From Diacronema lutheri (Eukaryota; Haptophyta; Pavlovophyceae; Pavlovales; Pavlovaceae): a stretch of DNA of 64,000 nt. Below are positions 41,212-50,088 of this stretch, piece after piece. The DNA is taken from the NCBI GenBank assembly GCA_019448385.1, contig JAGTXO010000001.1, positions 2,356,001 through 2,420,000 on the forward strand. The letters run 5' to 3'. Every line of letters starts with the position of its first letter. The first letter of the stretch is position 1. A program made the position numbers and the translations under genes. Under the pieces are notes generated by a model, which did not search any database, had not been told where the DNA came from, and saw only the letters and a program-made list of their open reading frames with translations.

Positions 41212-44080
41212 TCCGGTGGCACGCCCGCCGGCGGCGCGCTGGGTGCGCTCGTCGCGGCGTCGGCTGGCAGGCTTGAGGTCGAGTAGGCGTGTGAGCGCGA
41301 TCGACTTGAGCGCGCGCTCAATCCGGTTGTCGATCAGATCTCGTATCCGCGCAGTGAGCTCGTGTATTCGCGAAAGGCCGACTTGCACGGAGTGCACGAA
41401 CGCGTCGATGTTCATCGACGTCCACGTGATCGTCGCGAGGCCCGGTTGGAGGCGTTGCTCGAGATCTTCAAGGTGTGCGCGGATGAGCGGGCGCGCGACG
41501 GGCGAGATCCGGCTCGCGACAGAGTGGTACCCCTTGAGCATGTACGTGAGCTGGGCGTGGTATGCTTTGAGGCGAGGCCACTGGTAGAGGAGCGTCAGCG
41601 CGGGCTCTGGGACGTTCACGCCGCCGAGCCGCACGAGCGCGCGCGTCTCGGCGCAGAGGACGAGCACCTGCATGTCGAGGTTGACCGTGTAGATGCGCGT
41701 CTCCGGGTGGCGCACGAGGAGCGTCGCCGTCAGCCCGGCGCGCTGCGCCTCGATCGCGCGCGCCCAGCCGTCGACCCAGACCAATTCAAATTCGATCAGC
41801 GTGCGCGCGAGCCGGTTGTACAGCTTGATCACTTTCTTGGCCTCGCGCGTGCCCATCGTGAGATGCGCGCCCTGCTGCAAGATGGTCATCGGCCCCTCGA
41901 TCCGGTCGAGCAGGTGCCGTGCCCACGCGATCGCGCCCGCGACCGGCGGCATGTGCCGCGGGACGGGCGGCGCCTGGCGGTGCGCCTCGTACGCGGCCTG
42001 CACCGCCTCAAGATCCGCCTCGTACCGGTGGAAGATGGAGAGGAACCTGGTCTCGAGGTCGTCGCGCAGTGAGGAGCGCTGCGCGACCGCGGCGAAGCGG
42101 CCGAGCATCTTGATCGCCGCGTCCGTCGACGTCGCGCGCTCGAAGGACGCGTTCACCGCGGACAAGAGCGCCGCGTCGGTCTCGAGCAGCTGCGCGGTGA
42201 ACGTGGCGAAATCGCGTTCAAAGCCGTAATGCGAGTGGTCGAGCAGGCGGTATTGCGCGCGCTGGAAGGGCGCGATCAGCGCGCGAAACTGCGTGAGCAC
42301 CGGCGCCAGGCCGTCAATCCGGTGCGCCTCGAGCTGCCGGAACTGCGCGGCGCGGCGGCACGGCGATGCGGCGGCGCGCGGCGTGGCGGCGCGCGGCGCG
42401 CCGGCGTCGCGGAGTCTCGCTCAGCCCGGCGCGGCACGGCGCCGCGGGCGGCGCGCGGCGCGCGCATCTGCGCGCCCGCCGCGCCGCGCGCCCGCCGCGT
42501 CGCGCGCCCGCCGCGTCGCGCGCCCGCCGCGCCGTGCGCGGCCGCGCCGCGCGCACGTGCTCGATCGTGCCGAAGAGCTCGATGGCCTTGCCCACGCGCC
42601 GGCAGAAGCTGTCAAACTTCGAGAAGACGATGGTCGAGTTGAGGTCGAGCGTCTTGTTCTTCTGCCCGCCCGCGACGGCGGCCTTCTCGCGTGACTTGTA
42701 CGCCTCCTGGAACGCCGCGTTCAGGTCAAGGCACTCGCGCAGCTTGGCCGCGACGCTCGCGGGCGGCTGCGCCCACAGCCCGTCCGCGCCCTCGACGTAG
42801 GCGCAGCACGAGTCGAGCATTCGATTGGAACAGCGCATCAAAAGACTCGACACTCGCTCGGGCGGCGCGTAGTGGCGCGAGACGGAGTGGAGGCCCTTGA
42901 TCGCGGCGAGCAGGCCAGGTAGCGACGCCGCCATCTCGGCGGGCGAGCGGTTGAGCAGCAGCTGCGCTTGCTTCTCCACAGGCGCGAGGAACTTGACCGT
43001 CTCCCGCGTCTCGTTCAGCATGTCGCTCACCGACACGTCGAGCGGCTTCCACCGGCGGAGAACCTTCGACTTCGCGAGGTTGAGCACGGCAAGTACCGTC
43101 TTACACTCGCGTCCGCGCGCCTGCTCGAGCACCGACGTGAGCATGCCCAGCCGCAAGCGCCACTGGTCGAAATCACCATCTGGCCCCGAGCGGTCGTCCG
43201 CTGCCGCGACGACTGCGGCAGGTGCGCCCGAGGCGCCGCCGCTGCCGGCGGCAAGGCTGCTCGTCGCGGCGGCCGAGTGGATGGTGTGCTCGTCGCTCAC
43301 CATCCGCTCGAGCATATGCTCCACCGACACGCACCAGCCTTCGACCAAGTCCTCGTAGGCATCGACGATGGACGCATCGTTCGCGGCGCGCTGGAAGGCC
43401 GGCACCTTGTTCTCGACCTCCATCGATGGGTCGGGCCGGCGCAGGTGGACGCCGACCGCCTCCGACTTGATCACGTCCGAGAGCAGCTCGCCAAACATCC
43501 GCACGTTGTCGAGAAATTCGGAGGTCCCGTCTGCGCCAAGCCGGCCGGCCCAGCCGGACGCGCTCTGCGCCGCCGGCTTTTGCGCAGCGTCGCGCACGAA
43601 CGAGACGAGCGCGCCGTCGTCGGCGGCCGCCTCGCCAAGCGCCTCACTGGCAAGCAACGGTAGGTACAGCTCGCGCACGAGCGCGCTCATCACCTCGAGC
43701 GGCACGCCGCCAAACACGCCACTCGTGAAGCCGTCGTCGGACGTGATCGGCACGGCCGGCGCGGGCAGGAAGAACGCGACCGCACCGGTGACTGGCTCGG
43801 CGTCGTCCTCGTACATGAACACGAGCTTGCGCGGACGAAGGCGCGCGTTCGCGAAGCCGTCGTCACCGCCCTTGCTCGCCGCGCCCGCGCGCTCGACCGC
43901 CTCGAGCTTAGGCTCGCGGCACGCGACGAGCAGCGCAGGCGCGCCCTCCTCCCCGCTCGCGAACGCGTCGAATGGCTCGGTATCGCGGTCGAGAAGATTG
44001 TCGGCGAGCGGCTGCTGCACGTGGTGGTACTGCGCGAGCAGCCGCGCGACGCGGCGGCGCGCGTCCGCCACCGTCGACAT
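26440..44080 (-). CDS. Axonemal dynein heavy chain, outer-arm (DNAH5/8, gamma) type
   Basis: Exons 44080-42557, 42342-27828, 27636-27268 and 27161-26440 (phases 0, 1, 1) give about 5709 residues. The N-terminal tail holds the DHC_N1 region; QAPPVPRHMPPVAGAIAWAR is diagnostic. P-loops of AAA1-AAA4 are at about 37462-37485 (GPAGTGKT), 36330-36353 (GPAGAGKT), 34893-34918 (GGAGVGKT) and 33622-33645 (GLGGSGKR). AAA1 Walker B is WGCFDEFNR. A coiled-coil stalk with the microtubule-binding tip lies near 31100-32000. The C-terminal domain ends EGIFIHGLILDGCRWD, CPCFKSPRRG and RWVLRSACIL, the pattern of outer-arm chains. It drives ciliary beating by ATP-dependent sliding. Glycine/alanine-rich insertions make it about 1000 residues longer than usual. 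The assignment to DNAH5/8 within the family is moderate. Confidence 0.9.
27637..27827 (-). repeat. Dynein intron with GCGCGGCACGCG repeats
   Basis: A 191-nt phase-1 intron (GTGCGC to GCGCAG). Plus-strand 27720-27810 is an irregular array of GCGCGCGGCACGCG units. Removal restores AADAL-D-ALASI in frame. Confidence 0.7.
42343..42556 (-). repeat. Dynein intron with 18-bp repeats
   Basis: A 214-nt phase-0 intron (GTGCGC to GCGCAG) between LFGTIEH and FRQLEAH. Plus-strand 42475-42535 carries about three copies of GCGCGCCCGCCGCGTC. Confidence 0.7.
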
Positions 44081-44132
44081 CCACGATGCGAAAACCGAGT
44101 TTGGCCGTTCACTCCGCCATCATTGCACTCCG

Positions 44133-44164
44133 TTCAACGATGGCGCTGTTCAACGATGGCGCTG
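44133..44164 (+). repeat. Tandem 16-mer upstream of the dynein start
   Basis: GTTCAACGATGGCGCT occurs twice in tandem in the leader or promoter of the dynein gene (its ATG is at 44080, minus strand). Function unknown. Confidence 0.4.
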
Positions 44165-44253
44165 CTCATTACCCATACTCACATTGCGTCGAACAAGAAC
44201 TAGAGCGGCACCAGCGAACGTGAGATGAGGCGCGTGCTGCTGCCGCTGCTCGC

Positions 44254-44529
44254 ATGGTTGTCGTCCTCGCCACGGTGCTGCGCGTCAACATTTCCATCCT
44301 GCACGTGCCGTCCGCCGCCACCGCGAGCGGGGAGCGTCCGCCCCGCGCCGCCCCGGCCAACGCGCGCATCGTGCACGAGGCGGACGAGCTCCGGCCGCTG
44401 TGGGTCGCGCGCACTGGGATCGATCCCAACGGCGTGCAGACGCGCGGTAGGAGGGGAGACGTTCGCGCAGGCATCGACGTTGCGCGTCAGCCCCCGTCGT
44501 TTGCGGCATTGCAGGTTGTGACACAGTAA
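44254..44529 (+). CDS. Small hypothetical protein
   Basis: 91 residues, MVVVLATVLRVNISILHVPS at the N-terminus (hydrophobic), then a soluble part with NARIVHEADELRPLWVARTG and a QVVTQ end. It is preceded in frame by a stop at 44221. Its composition is more protein-like than neighbouring frames, but no family is recognised and it sits in a 518-bp gap between the dynein and the next gene, so it could be part of a leader. Confidence 0.3.
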   Translation: MVVVLATVLRVNISILHVPSAATASGERPPRAAPANARIVHEADELRPLWVARTGIDPNGVQTRGRRGDVRAGIDVARQPPSFAALQVVTQ

Positions 44530-44598
44530 CAATACTAACGGCGCTTACGTCAGGACAGCGGGGTCAGCACCAGCTGCGGGGGAATCGAGTAGCCACCA

Positions 44599-45852
44599 AT
44601 GTCGTCGATTAACAATGAGCTTTATCGGCCCTCGCGCGACATGCTTTCCGATCCAGGACTCCAATTATTCTTATTTATTGTTTTCGTGATGGCGATCGTC
44701 GCGCTCGTGCATTTGCTCACAATCGCCACCAGCGGCAACGCAACGGTCGGAGCAGGCAACGCGATGACGCTTGAGGACCACGCCGCGCTTGAGCAGAACG
44801 CAGCGCTTTACGGCGGTGCTTCCGTCGTGGCGACCACCGCGACCGCGAACGGCACGCGTTTCGTACCCGCGGACGCCACGCCCGTCGCTGTCGCCGACGC
44901 GATCGACGCGCTCGCGCACATGAGCTCCGCCCCGCCCTATCCGGTGGTAATTGCTTCGCTTCTTTCAAACTCTATCGTCACGATCCTAGTCTTTGGCCCG
45001 CCACGCTCCGTGCAGGAGAGCCGCTCCGCGCTCAAGGAGCGCGTGCGCCAGGCGACCCAGCTCACGTTTCTGCTGCTCGCGATCGCATGTACGGCGCGCG
45101 ACGTGCTCGGCGTCTGGCGTGTCGCCCGCGACATGCGTTACGGCTGGTGGACGCGGCTACACGGCGCGCTCGTGTTGTGGCTCATCTCGCCCAACGTTGC
45201 CAAGGCCTTTTCGATGTACTCGGTATATGCGCTTCACGCGAACACGATCAAGTGGGCGCAGATGCACGGCGTGCCCGGCTCGGAGCGGCTGAGGCCGGAT
45301 GATACCGTCGGCTTCTTTGCCATGAAACTCATCTCGTTCACCGTGACCTTGTACATGTACGCCGCGGTCGCGAGCGTCGCGTGGAGTGCGCCAACGCTGC
45401 TCGCCTACGTGTACGTGCTGCTCCCGACGCTGCTCACAATTGTGGTCGGAGGAACGTGGGCGCTTGCGCCCGCCGTCAGGCGCGCCGCCAGCGCGCTTCA
45501 CGCTCGCGGTCGCCACGTGGCCCTCGAGGCGACGCAGCCGCTTTCGCTCGACGCGCAGGCAGCCGCGCTCATGGCAGTCGAGTCGCCCAAATCCTTCGAC
45601 TACGAATCGCAGCACGAGGCGTTCGTGCAGACGGGCGCGACGCTCAGCGGCTGGGTGCACTTCCTCCTCACCCCACTCTACGCGCCCATTGTTGCGGCCA
45701 TCGTGACGACGAACGCGCGACTCGTATGCGGGCACGGCTACTGGCGCAGCCTCGAGGACACGTTTGCCCAACGGCACTTTGATGCGTGGCTCGCAAGAAT
45801 GACGGCGAGCGCGCAGGGCGCGCTTTTCGACTGCGTCTGGCTCATGCTCTGA
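44599..45852 (+). CDS. Hypothetical multi-pass membrane protein
   Basis: 417 residues, not recognised. About seven hydrophobic segments: LFLFIVFVMAIVALVHLL, VVIASLLSNSIVTILVFG, TFLLLAIACTARDVLGVW, a segment near LVLWLISPNVAKAFSMYSVY, FFAMKLISFTVTLYMYAAV, a TLLAYVYVLLPTLLTIVV segment and a last one near FLLTPLYAPIVAAIV. Between the first two lies an alanine-rich lumenal or extracellular loop with NGT and NAT glycosylation-type sites. No signal peptide, no known transporter motif. The AT-richer leader just before the ATG is unusual here. Confidence 0.65.
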   Translation: MSSINNELYRPSRDMLSDPGLQLFLFIVFVMAIVALVHLLTIATSGNATVGAGNAMTLEDHAALEQNAALYGGASVVATTATANGTRFVPADATPVAVADAIDALAHMSSAPPYPVVIASLLSNSIVTILVFGPPRSVQESRSALKERVRQATQLTFLLLAIACTARDVLGVWRVARDMRYGWWTRLHGALVLWLISPNVAKAFSMYSVYALHANTIKWAQMHGVPGSERLRPDDTVGFFAMKLISFTVTLYMYAAVASVAWSAPTLLAYVYVLLPTLLTIVVGGTWALAPAVRRAASALHARGRHVALEATQPLSLDAQAAALMAVESPKSFDYESQHEAFVQTGATLSGWVHFLLTPLYAPIVAAIVTTNARLVCGHGYWRSLEDTFAQRHFDAWLARMTASAQGALFDCVWLML

Positions 45853-45927
45853 AGAGGATGCGAGATCGGAGAAGGCACGCCGGGGGATTGCAGGTCATCC
45901 AAGGGATGCCTGTGCAACGATCCGCTC

Positions 45928-46277
45928 TTAGAACCCGGCGTACTGGTTGGGCAGCTGCGTGACGCCGCCAGCGTTGGGTCGGCGCCGTAGCCGGCCACCG
46001 ACCACGCGTCCCACCAATACGAAGGCCACCACAGCGGCGAGCATGACGATGGTCCACAGCATGCCGTCCGCCATGCCCTGCGATCGGCCTCGCGCCGGCG
46101 TGAGTTTGCGTGCGCGCGGAATGGCGCGGCGACGGGAGGGCTCGGCATGTGCCACGCGCGCGCGCGCGGCCGGCTCACCTGCCCAAAGCCCTGCTCATAC
46201 AATGTTGGCCGGTCCGTCGCCTGCGCCGCGCACACGCCGTTGCAGTACGCCGTGCAGTCTACGGAGGTCGCCGCCAT
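45928..46277 (-). CDS. Small single-pass membrane protein (two exons)
   Basis: Exons 46277-46179 and 46077-45928 join in phase 0 into 82 residues. The first exon encodes a cysteine-containing N-terminus (SVDCTAYCNGVCAAQ); the second encodes GMADGMLWTIVMLAAVVAFV, one membrane helix, followed by a basic GGRLRRRPN and the end QLPNQYAGF. The splice sites are good (CAG|GTGAGC and CGCAG|GGC; intron 101 nt). The family is not recognised. It is head to head with BLOC1S2, with a transposon now between them; its start is only 11 bp from the target-site duplication. Confidence 0.6.
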
Positions 46278-46288
46278 GATTATGCACA

Positions 46289-46297
46289 AAGTAACAA
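46289..46297 (+). repeat. Target-site duplication, left
   Basis: AAGTAACAA, identical to the right copy at 46900-46908. A 9-bp duplication is typical of Mutator-like elements. Confidence 0.88.
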
Positions 46298-46899
46298 GGG
46301 AGTTCCGTACTTTTCGACGTTTCAAACTTTGCCTCCGTACTTTTAGACAAATCGTCGAAAAGTACGGAGGCGCCGTCGAAAAGTACGGAGGCGCCGTCGA
46401 AAAGTGCGGAGGCGCCGTACTTTTCGACGTGTTATTCCGTACTTTTCGACGCGCAGCTGAACTCACTTCGCTCTCTGCTGCTCGAGCTCCGGGCAGCTCC
46501 TCTTGTTGTGCCCGGGCCTCCCGCACTGCTTGCAGCAGTTCTGCTTCCGCTGGTTCACTTCGCCATGCGGCTGCTGCTGCGCGCCCATGCTTGTCTTGCG
46601 GCGCTTTTTGGGAACGTCTTCAGACGAATCATCGTAGTCCTCCCAGTCCTCCTCGCCGCCGGCCGGAGGGGGCGCCGGCGCCGGCGAGCCGGCCACAGCA
46701 AAGCAGTGGCCGCATAGGTAGTCGCCGTCGCCCTCGCCGTTGCAGACCTTATCGCAGAAGATGGCCGCGTGGATAGTTTTGGGTCCAGCGTCGAAAAGTA
46801 CGGAGTCCGGGCGGAGTCCGGGCGAAAGTTTGCAAACATTTTGGAAGTGTCTAAAAGTACGGAGGCAAAGTTTGAAACGTCGAAAAGTACGGAACTCCC
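46298..46899. mobile_element. Mutator-like (MULE) non-autonomous DNA transposon
   Basis: A 602-bp element bounded by perfect terminal inverted repeats of about 51 bp (46298-46348 and 46849-46899; both begin GGGAGTTCCGTACTTTTCGA reading inward) and a perfect 9-bp target duplication. GTCGAAAAGTACGGAGGCGCC-like subterminal copies at 46364-46430 may be transposase-binding sites. The interior carries a minus-strand fragment with a zinc knuckle but no DDE transposase, so it needs help in trans. Identical ends and identical target copies point to a recent insertion. It separates the start codons of BLOC1S2 and the small membrane protein. Confidence 0.85.
46463..46774 (-). pseudogene. Transposase C-terminal fragment with zinc knuckle
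   Basis: A frame inside the transposon ends NCCKQCGRPGHNKRSC, a CCHC knuckle, then PELEQQRAK and a stop. Upstream are a cysteine pair region (FCDKVCNGEG, LCGHC), an acidic DWEDYDDSSED and a basic KKRRK. Such knuckles are common at the end of MULE transposases. The catalytic part is absent and no start codon of its own is evident before an internal Met. Confidence 0.5.
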
Positions 46900-46908
46900 A
46901 AGTAACAA
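46900..46908 (+). repeat. Target-site duplication, right
   Basis: AAGTAACAA; its last base is the A of the BLOC1S2 start codon. Confidence 0.88.
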
Positions 46909-47234
46909 TGGAGGACGGGGTCCGCGAGACCGTCGGCACCCTATCGGATCGGCTGGTCGACTACCTGTCGAGCGAGGCGGCGGTGAGCGCCGAAAGCTCG
47001 CGCTGCCTGCGCGACATGAACCTGATTGCGGCACAGCGTTACCGCGCGGCGGCCGACGGCGTGGCGGAGCTCAACGCATCGACCGAAGCGATCTCAGCGC
47101 GGCACGCTGCCGTGCACCCGCTCTTGCTGCAGGTCGGTGACATCGAGGCGCACGTCGCCGAGCTCGAGCGCGTCGTCACACAGCTGAATGAGTACACGAA
47201 GCGGCTTGAGCATCGCTATCGCGCGCTCGCGTGA
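46908..47234 (+). CDS. BLOC1S2: BLOC-1 complex subunit 2
   Basis: 108 residues, mostly one long helix. The end, VHPLLLQVGDIEAHVAELER then NEYTKRLEHRYRAL, aligns with the conserved C-terminal coiled coil of BLOC1S2 (LQPYLDQI, VAALE, LDAYSKKLEAKYK in animals, as I recall them). BLOC1S2 is shared by BLOC-1 and BORC, which act in endosome-lysosome sorting and lysosome positioning. Length fits the core of the family. The start codon sits directly on the transposon's right target duplication, so its native leader has been displaced by the element. Confidence 0.8.
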   Translation: MEDGVRETVGTLSDRLVDYLSSEAAVSAESSRCLRDMNLIAAQRYRAAADGVAELNASTEAISARHAAVHPLLLQVGDIEAHVAELERVVTQLNEYTKRLEHRYRALA

Positions 47235-47603
47235 TTCCATGCAGTACGCGGACTTGACGCACGCTCAAGAGTGGCGCAGCGCCCGGGCGGCCGGTTGCAG
47301 CCACGCGGTGGCGCGATTCGGCCAGCTCGAGGACACACCCCGCGCCACCGGGCTCGAAACGGGCTCGGTCGAGTCGCAGCAGCGCGCAGGCAGCCGCCGC
47401 TGCCGCATGCCCCGGCACCCGCACGTGCATGCCCGCTGAAATGGCCCACACGCGTGGCGGCGCAGCTCGGCCGCGGTGCCGCAGCACACGCAGGACTGCA
47501 CAAGCTGCAGGGCAAGTGGCGTTGGAGGATCTGCGTGACTCAACAGTGCCGTCGCGACTCAACAGTGCATCTGCATCAGCGTGACAAAAAATCAACAGTG
47601 CCG
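47235..47603. other. Intergenic stretch with inverted repeat at the FANCL end
   Basis: 3' flanks of BLOC1S2 and FANCL. A perfect 15-bp inverted repeat (47567-47581 and 47608-47622) straddles the FANCL stop codon; the right arm encodes the last FANCL residues HLHQR. ACTCAACAGTGC occurs twice nearby. It may form a hairpin in the 3' end of FANCL mRNA. Confidence 0.5.
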
Positions 47604-48722
47604 TCATCGCTGATGCAGATGCGTCGCGATCGGCTTGGAGCAGTAGGGGCACGAGCCGAAGACGCTGTCGAACGACTGTTGGCAGTTGGGTAGCGCCTGC
47701 AGCCACTCGAGCAGGCACGAATGGTGAAACACCTGGCTGCATCCGTCGCACGCGCATTGAGGAATCACGCCCTCGAGCCGGTACGTGTAACAGATGCCGC
47801 ACTCGATGGAAAACTCCTCGGCCGCCGCCGCGCTCGGCCGAGGAAACTGTATCTCGAGCACCTCCTGCAGGTTCTCGCGGACGGTCCGTCGCGCGTTCCA
47901 CAGGCCCAGCCGCTCGTTGAGCCGCGCGCGCAGCGGCGCGACGACCACTTCGGCGCCAAAGAAGGCAATTTCAGGTAGCGCGTCTGGACTGTGCGGGTTG
48001 AGCCGGAGCTGGAGCGAGCTGTGCCGCCCAAAGGCGATGCGGCGCGAGCACTGGTCGCGCGTCGGCGCCTGCGGCTCAAGCACCGCCGTGTGTGCGTCGA
48101 TGTCGTCGAGAAGGTCCCATGTGCGCTGGTGGCGCCCGAGCTCGGCCGAGAGCTGCTCGACGAGCGTAGCGAGCCGGAAGCGGCTCGCGCCGGCCGCTGC
48201 GGGCCAAACGATGTCAAAGTCGAGGGGAAGGGCGAAGCGCGCCTCGGGTGCCGATGCCGGGTAGTCATGCGGCAGCCGCACCCAGCACTCGTGCACGCGA
48301 CCCGCGGCGTCGGTGAGCGCGAGCTGCAGCGCATCGAGCGATTCGCTCACGTCGGCGAGCAGCTGCCAGCCGATAGCGTCGAGCTCGCCGAGGAGGTGCG
48401 CGTAATACGCCTGCGACGGCAGATTGGCCGCCAGCTCCGCCGCAGGCAGCTGCTCCACCACCTCCGCCAGCTCGATGATAAACTCGGACACATCGCGGCT
48501 CTGCGCAAGCCGCTGCGCCACGACCACCTCGCTGCCGCGCAGCAGCTCGGCGAGCTCAGCGCCCACGTCCACGCGGCAGGCGGGAGAGCAGATTGGGCCG
48601 ATAATTTGAATCGGGTAGTCCCTGCCTCGCGCGCGCACGTACCCCAGGCTAGCGCCGTCGGGCGGCACGCCGTGCAGCAGCACATGGCCGCCCGACCCCA
48701 TTGGAGCGCGCGAAGTACTCAT
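47604..48722 (-). CDS. FANCL: E3 ubiquitin ligase FANCL
   Basis: 372 residues, close to the animal length (375). The C-terminal PHD/RING-type domain is distinctive: ECGICYTYRLEGVIPQCACD, then FHHSCLLEWLQALP and QSFDSVFGSCPYCSKPI, matching FANCL almost motif by motif. The N-terminal part corresponds to the ELF and double-RWD regions. FANCL monoubiquitinates FANCD2/FANCI with the E2 UBE2T in DNA interstrand-crosslink repair. No intron is needed. A 13-bp duplicated sequence (AGTACTCATAAGC) spans the region just upstream of the start codon. Confidence 0.92.
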   Translation of the reverse strand: MSTSRAPMGSGGHVLLHGVPPDGASLGYVRARGRDYPIQIIGPICSPACRVDVGAELAELLRGSEVVVAQRLAQSRDVSEFIIELAEVVEQLPAAELAANLPSQAYYAHLLGELDAIGWQLLADVSESLDALQLALTDAAGRVHECWVRLPHDYPASAPEARFALPLDFDIVWPAAAGASRFRLATLVEQLSAELGRHQRTWDLLDDIDAHTAVLEPQAPTRDQCSRRIAFGRHSSLQLRLNPHSPDALPEIAFFGAEVVVAPLRARLNERLGLWNARRTVRENLQEVLEIQFPRPSAAAAEEFSIECGICYTYRLEGVIPQCACDGCSQVFHHSCLLEWLQALPNCQQSFDSVFGSCPYCSKPIATHLHQR

Positions 48723-48775
48723 AAGCAGTACTCATAAGCAGCGAACCAATACTTCCTTCCAATATTTTTAAGATT

Positions 48776-49981
48776 TCATCTCGCCAAAAAGGTGGGCACT
48801 TGCTCCACGCCGCGCTCGATGCACACGTGGCAGCTCGCCTCGTCCACCCAACGCGCGCCCTCATCCGTCAGGCCCTTGCGCACGCGCGTTGGGCTGCGGC
48901 TCCGCGACGTCTCGCGATACCACGGCCGCGCGCCCGTCCTCCCAAACGCCGGAGACGCACCCAGCGTCGAGCTCGGGCCCGGCGCGTACCTGCGCGCGAT
49001 GGCGCTGCCATGCTCCCAGCGCTCGCGTAGCGTGCCGCGCGCACGCGAGCGCGCGCGCGAGCGCGCGCGCGGGCGTGCGCCGCGCACGCCGCGCTCGCCG
49101 CTCGCACCGCTGCGGGCCCGTCTCGGCAGCGAGGCGGGCCGGTACGGCGCGCCGCGCGCGGGGCTGCGCGATGCGTCGTCTGCGGAGCCAGCACCGTCCT
49201 CGTTGCCGCTGTCGCCGCCGCGGCCGCGGCCGTGGCCGACGCTTGGGACGCGCACGATGCGCGCGCCGCGGCCGCGCGCGACGGCGGCGTCGCGGGGCGA
49301 CCTGACGGCAGTCTGCGCGCGGCTGCTCACGCTGCGCGCAATCGAGTGCATCGCATGGACCCTTCTGGGCACGGCCGAGCGACCGGCGGCGAAGCGGCCG
49401 CGCGCCGGCCGTAAAGCGTCGTGCGAGCTCGCAGCAGCAGCGAGCGAGCGCACGCCGGGCGCACGCCGGGCCGGGCGGCCACGCGGCGAGGCGAGCACGT
49501 CAAAGTCGTCGTCGTAAGTGGCGCTGTGTCGCGTGGAGGTCATGTGCTGCCTGCTTCCGAGCGCACTCGACGTGTGGCTCCGTGCGTCGCTGCGCCTGTC
49601 GTCGACGAGCTCATCGTCTGCTGGCCACAGCCGTTCGGCCCAAGACGCCGATCCCGCCGCCGATGCGGCGGCGCCACGCGCGCGCTCGCTCGGCATGGAG
49701 GATGAAGGAAACGTGAGGCAGATGGGAGGCGCGTCGTCCGCGTCCGCCTTTGCCAGCGCCGCGCGCACGCTCGAGTATGGCTGCGCGCCGCTCGCGTCGC
49801 TCCCGGCCGCACCAGCCGCCGAAATCTCGCCCGCGGGCGACGGCGACATGGACGGCGCGCCGGCACGGCGGAGATCATCGCCGAGCAGGAAGAGCCGGCA
49901 AAGGCGCGCTTTGCTCTGGGGATTGAGCGTCGAGTGCACGATGCGCCCGTATCGTGTCGGGCTGCTCCCCGGGCCGGCCAT
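48776..49981 (-). CDS. Hypothetical disordered Arg/Ser-rich protein
   Basis: 401 residues from ATG 49981. Largely low complexity and predicted disordered, with acidic patches (ALAKADADDAPPICLTFPSS, YDDDFDVLASPRGR) among basic ones. The end has RYAPGPSSTLGASPAFGRTG, ETSRSRSPTRVRK and WVDEASCHVCIERGVEQV. No family recognised. The steady open frame over 1.2 kb with stop codons excluded could partly reflect GC bias, so coding is probable, not certain. Divergent from CDC20, with 107 bp between start codons. Confidence 0.5.
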   Translation of the reverse strand: MAGPGSSPTRYGRIVHSTLNPQSKARLCRLFLLGDDLRRAGAPSMSPSPAGEISAAGAAGSDASGAQPYSSVRAALAKADADDAPPICLTFPSSSMPSERARGAAASAAGSASWAERLWPADDELVDDRRSDARSHTSSALGSRQHMTSTRHSATYDDDFDVLASPRGRPARRAPGVRSLAAAASSHDALRPARGRFAAGRSAVPRRVHAMHSIARSVSSRAQTAVRSPRDAAVARGRGARIVRVPSVGHGRGRGGDSGNEDGAGSADDASRSPARGAPYRPASLPRRARSGASGERGVRGARPRARSRARSRARGTLRERWEHGSAIARRYAPGPSSTLGASPAFGRTGARPWYRETSRSRSPTRVRKGLTDEGARWVDEASCHVCIERGVEQVPTFLAR

Positions 49982-50088
49982 CGCAGCCCTTCCGGAGCCG
50001 TTTCAGCGCTGTGGGTGAAACGCCCCCACGCGCCCGCCATTCGGCCTTTCGAACGACCCCTCGCCTACCACACAGCCTCTCACTCTCA

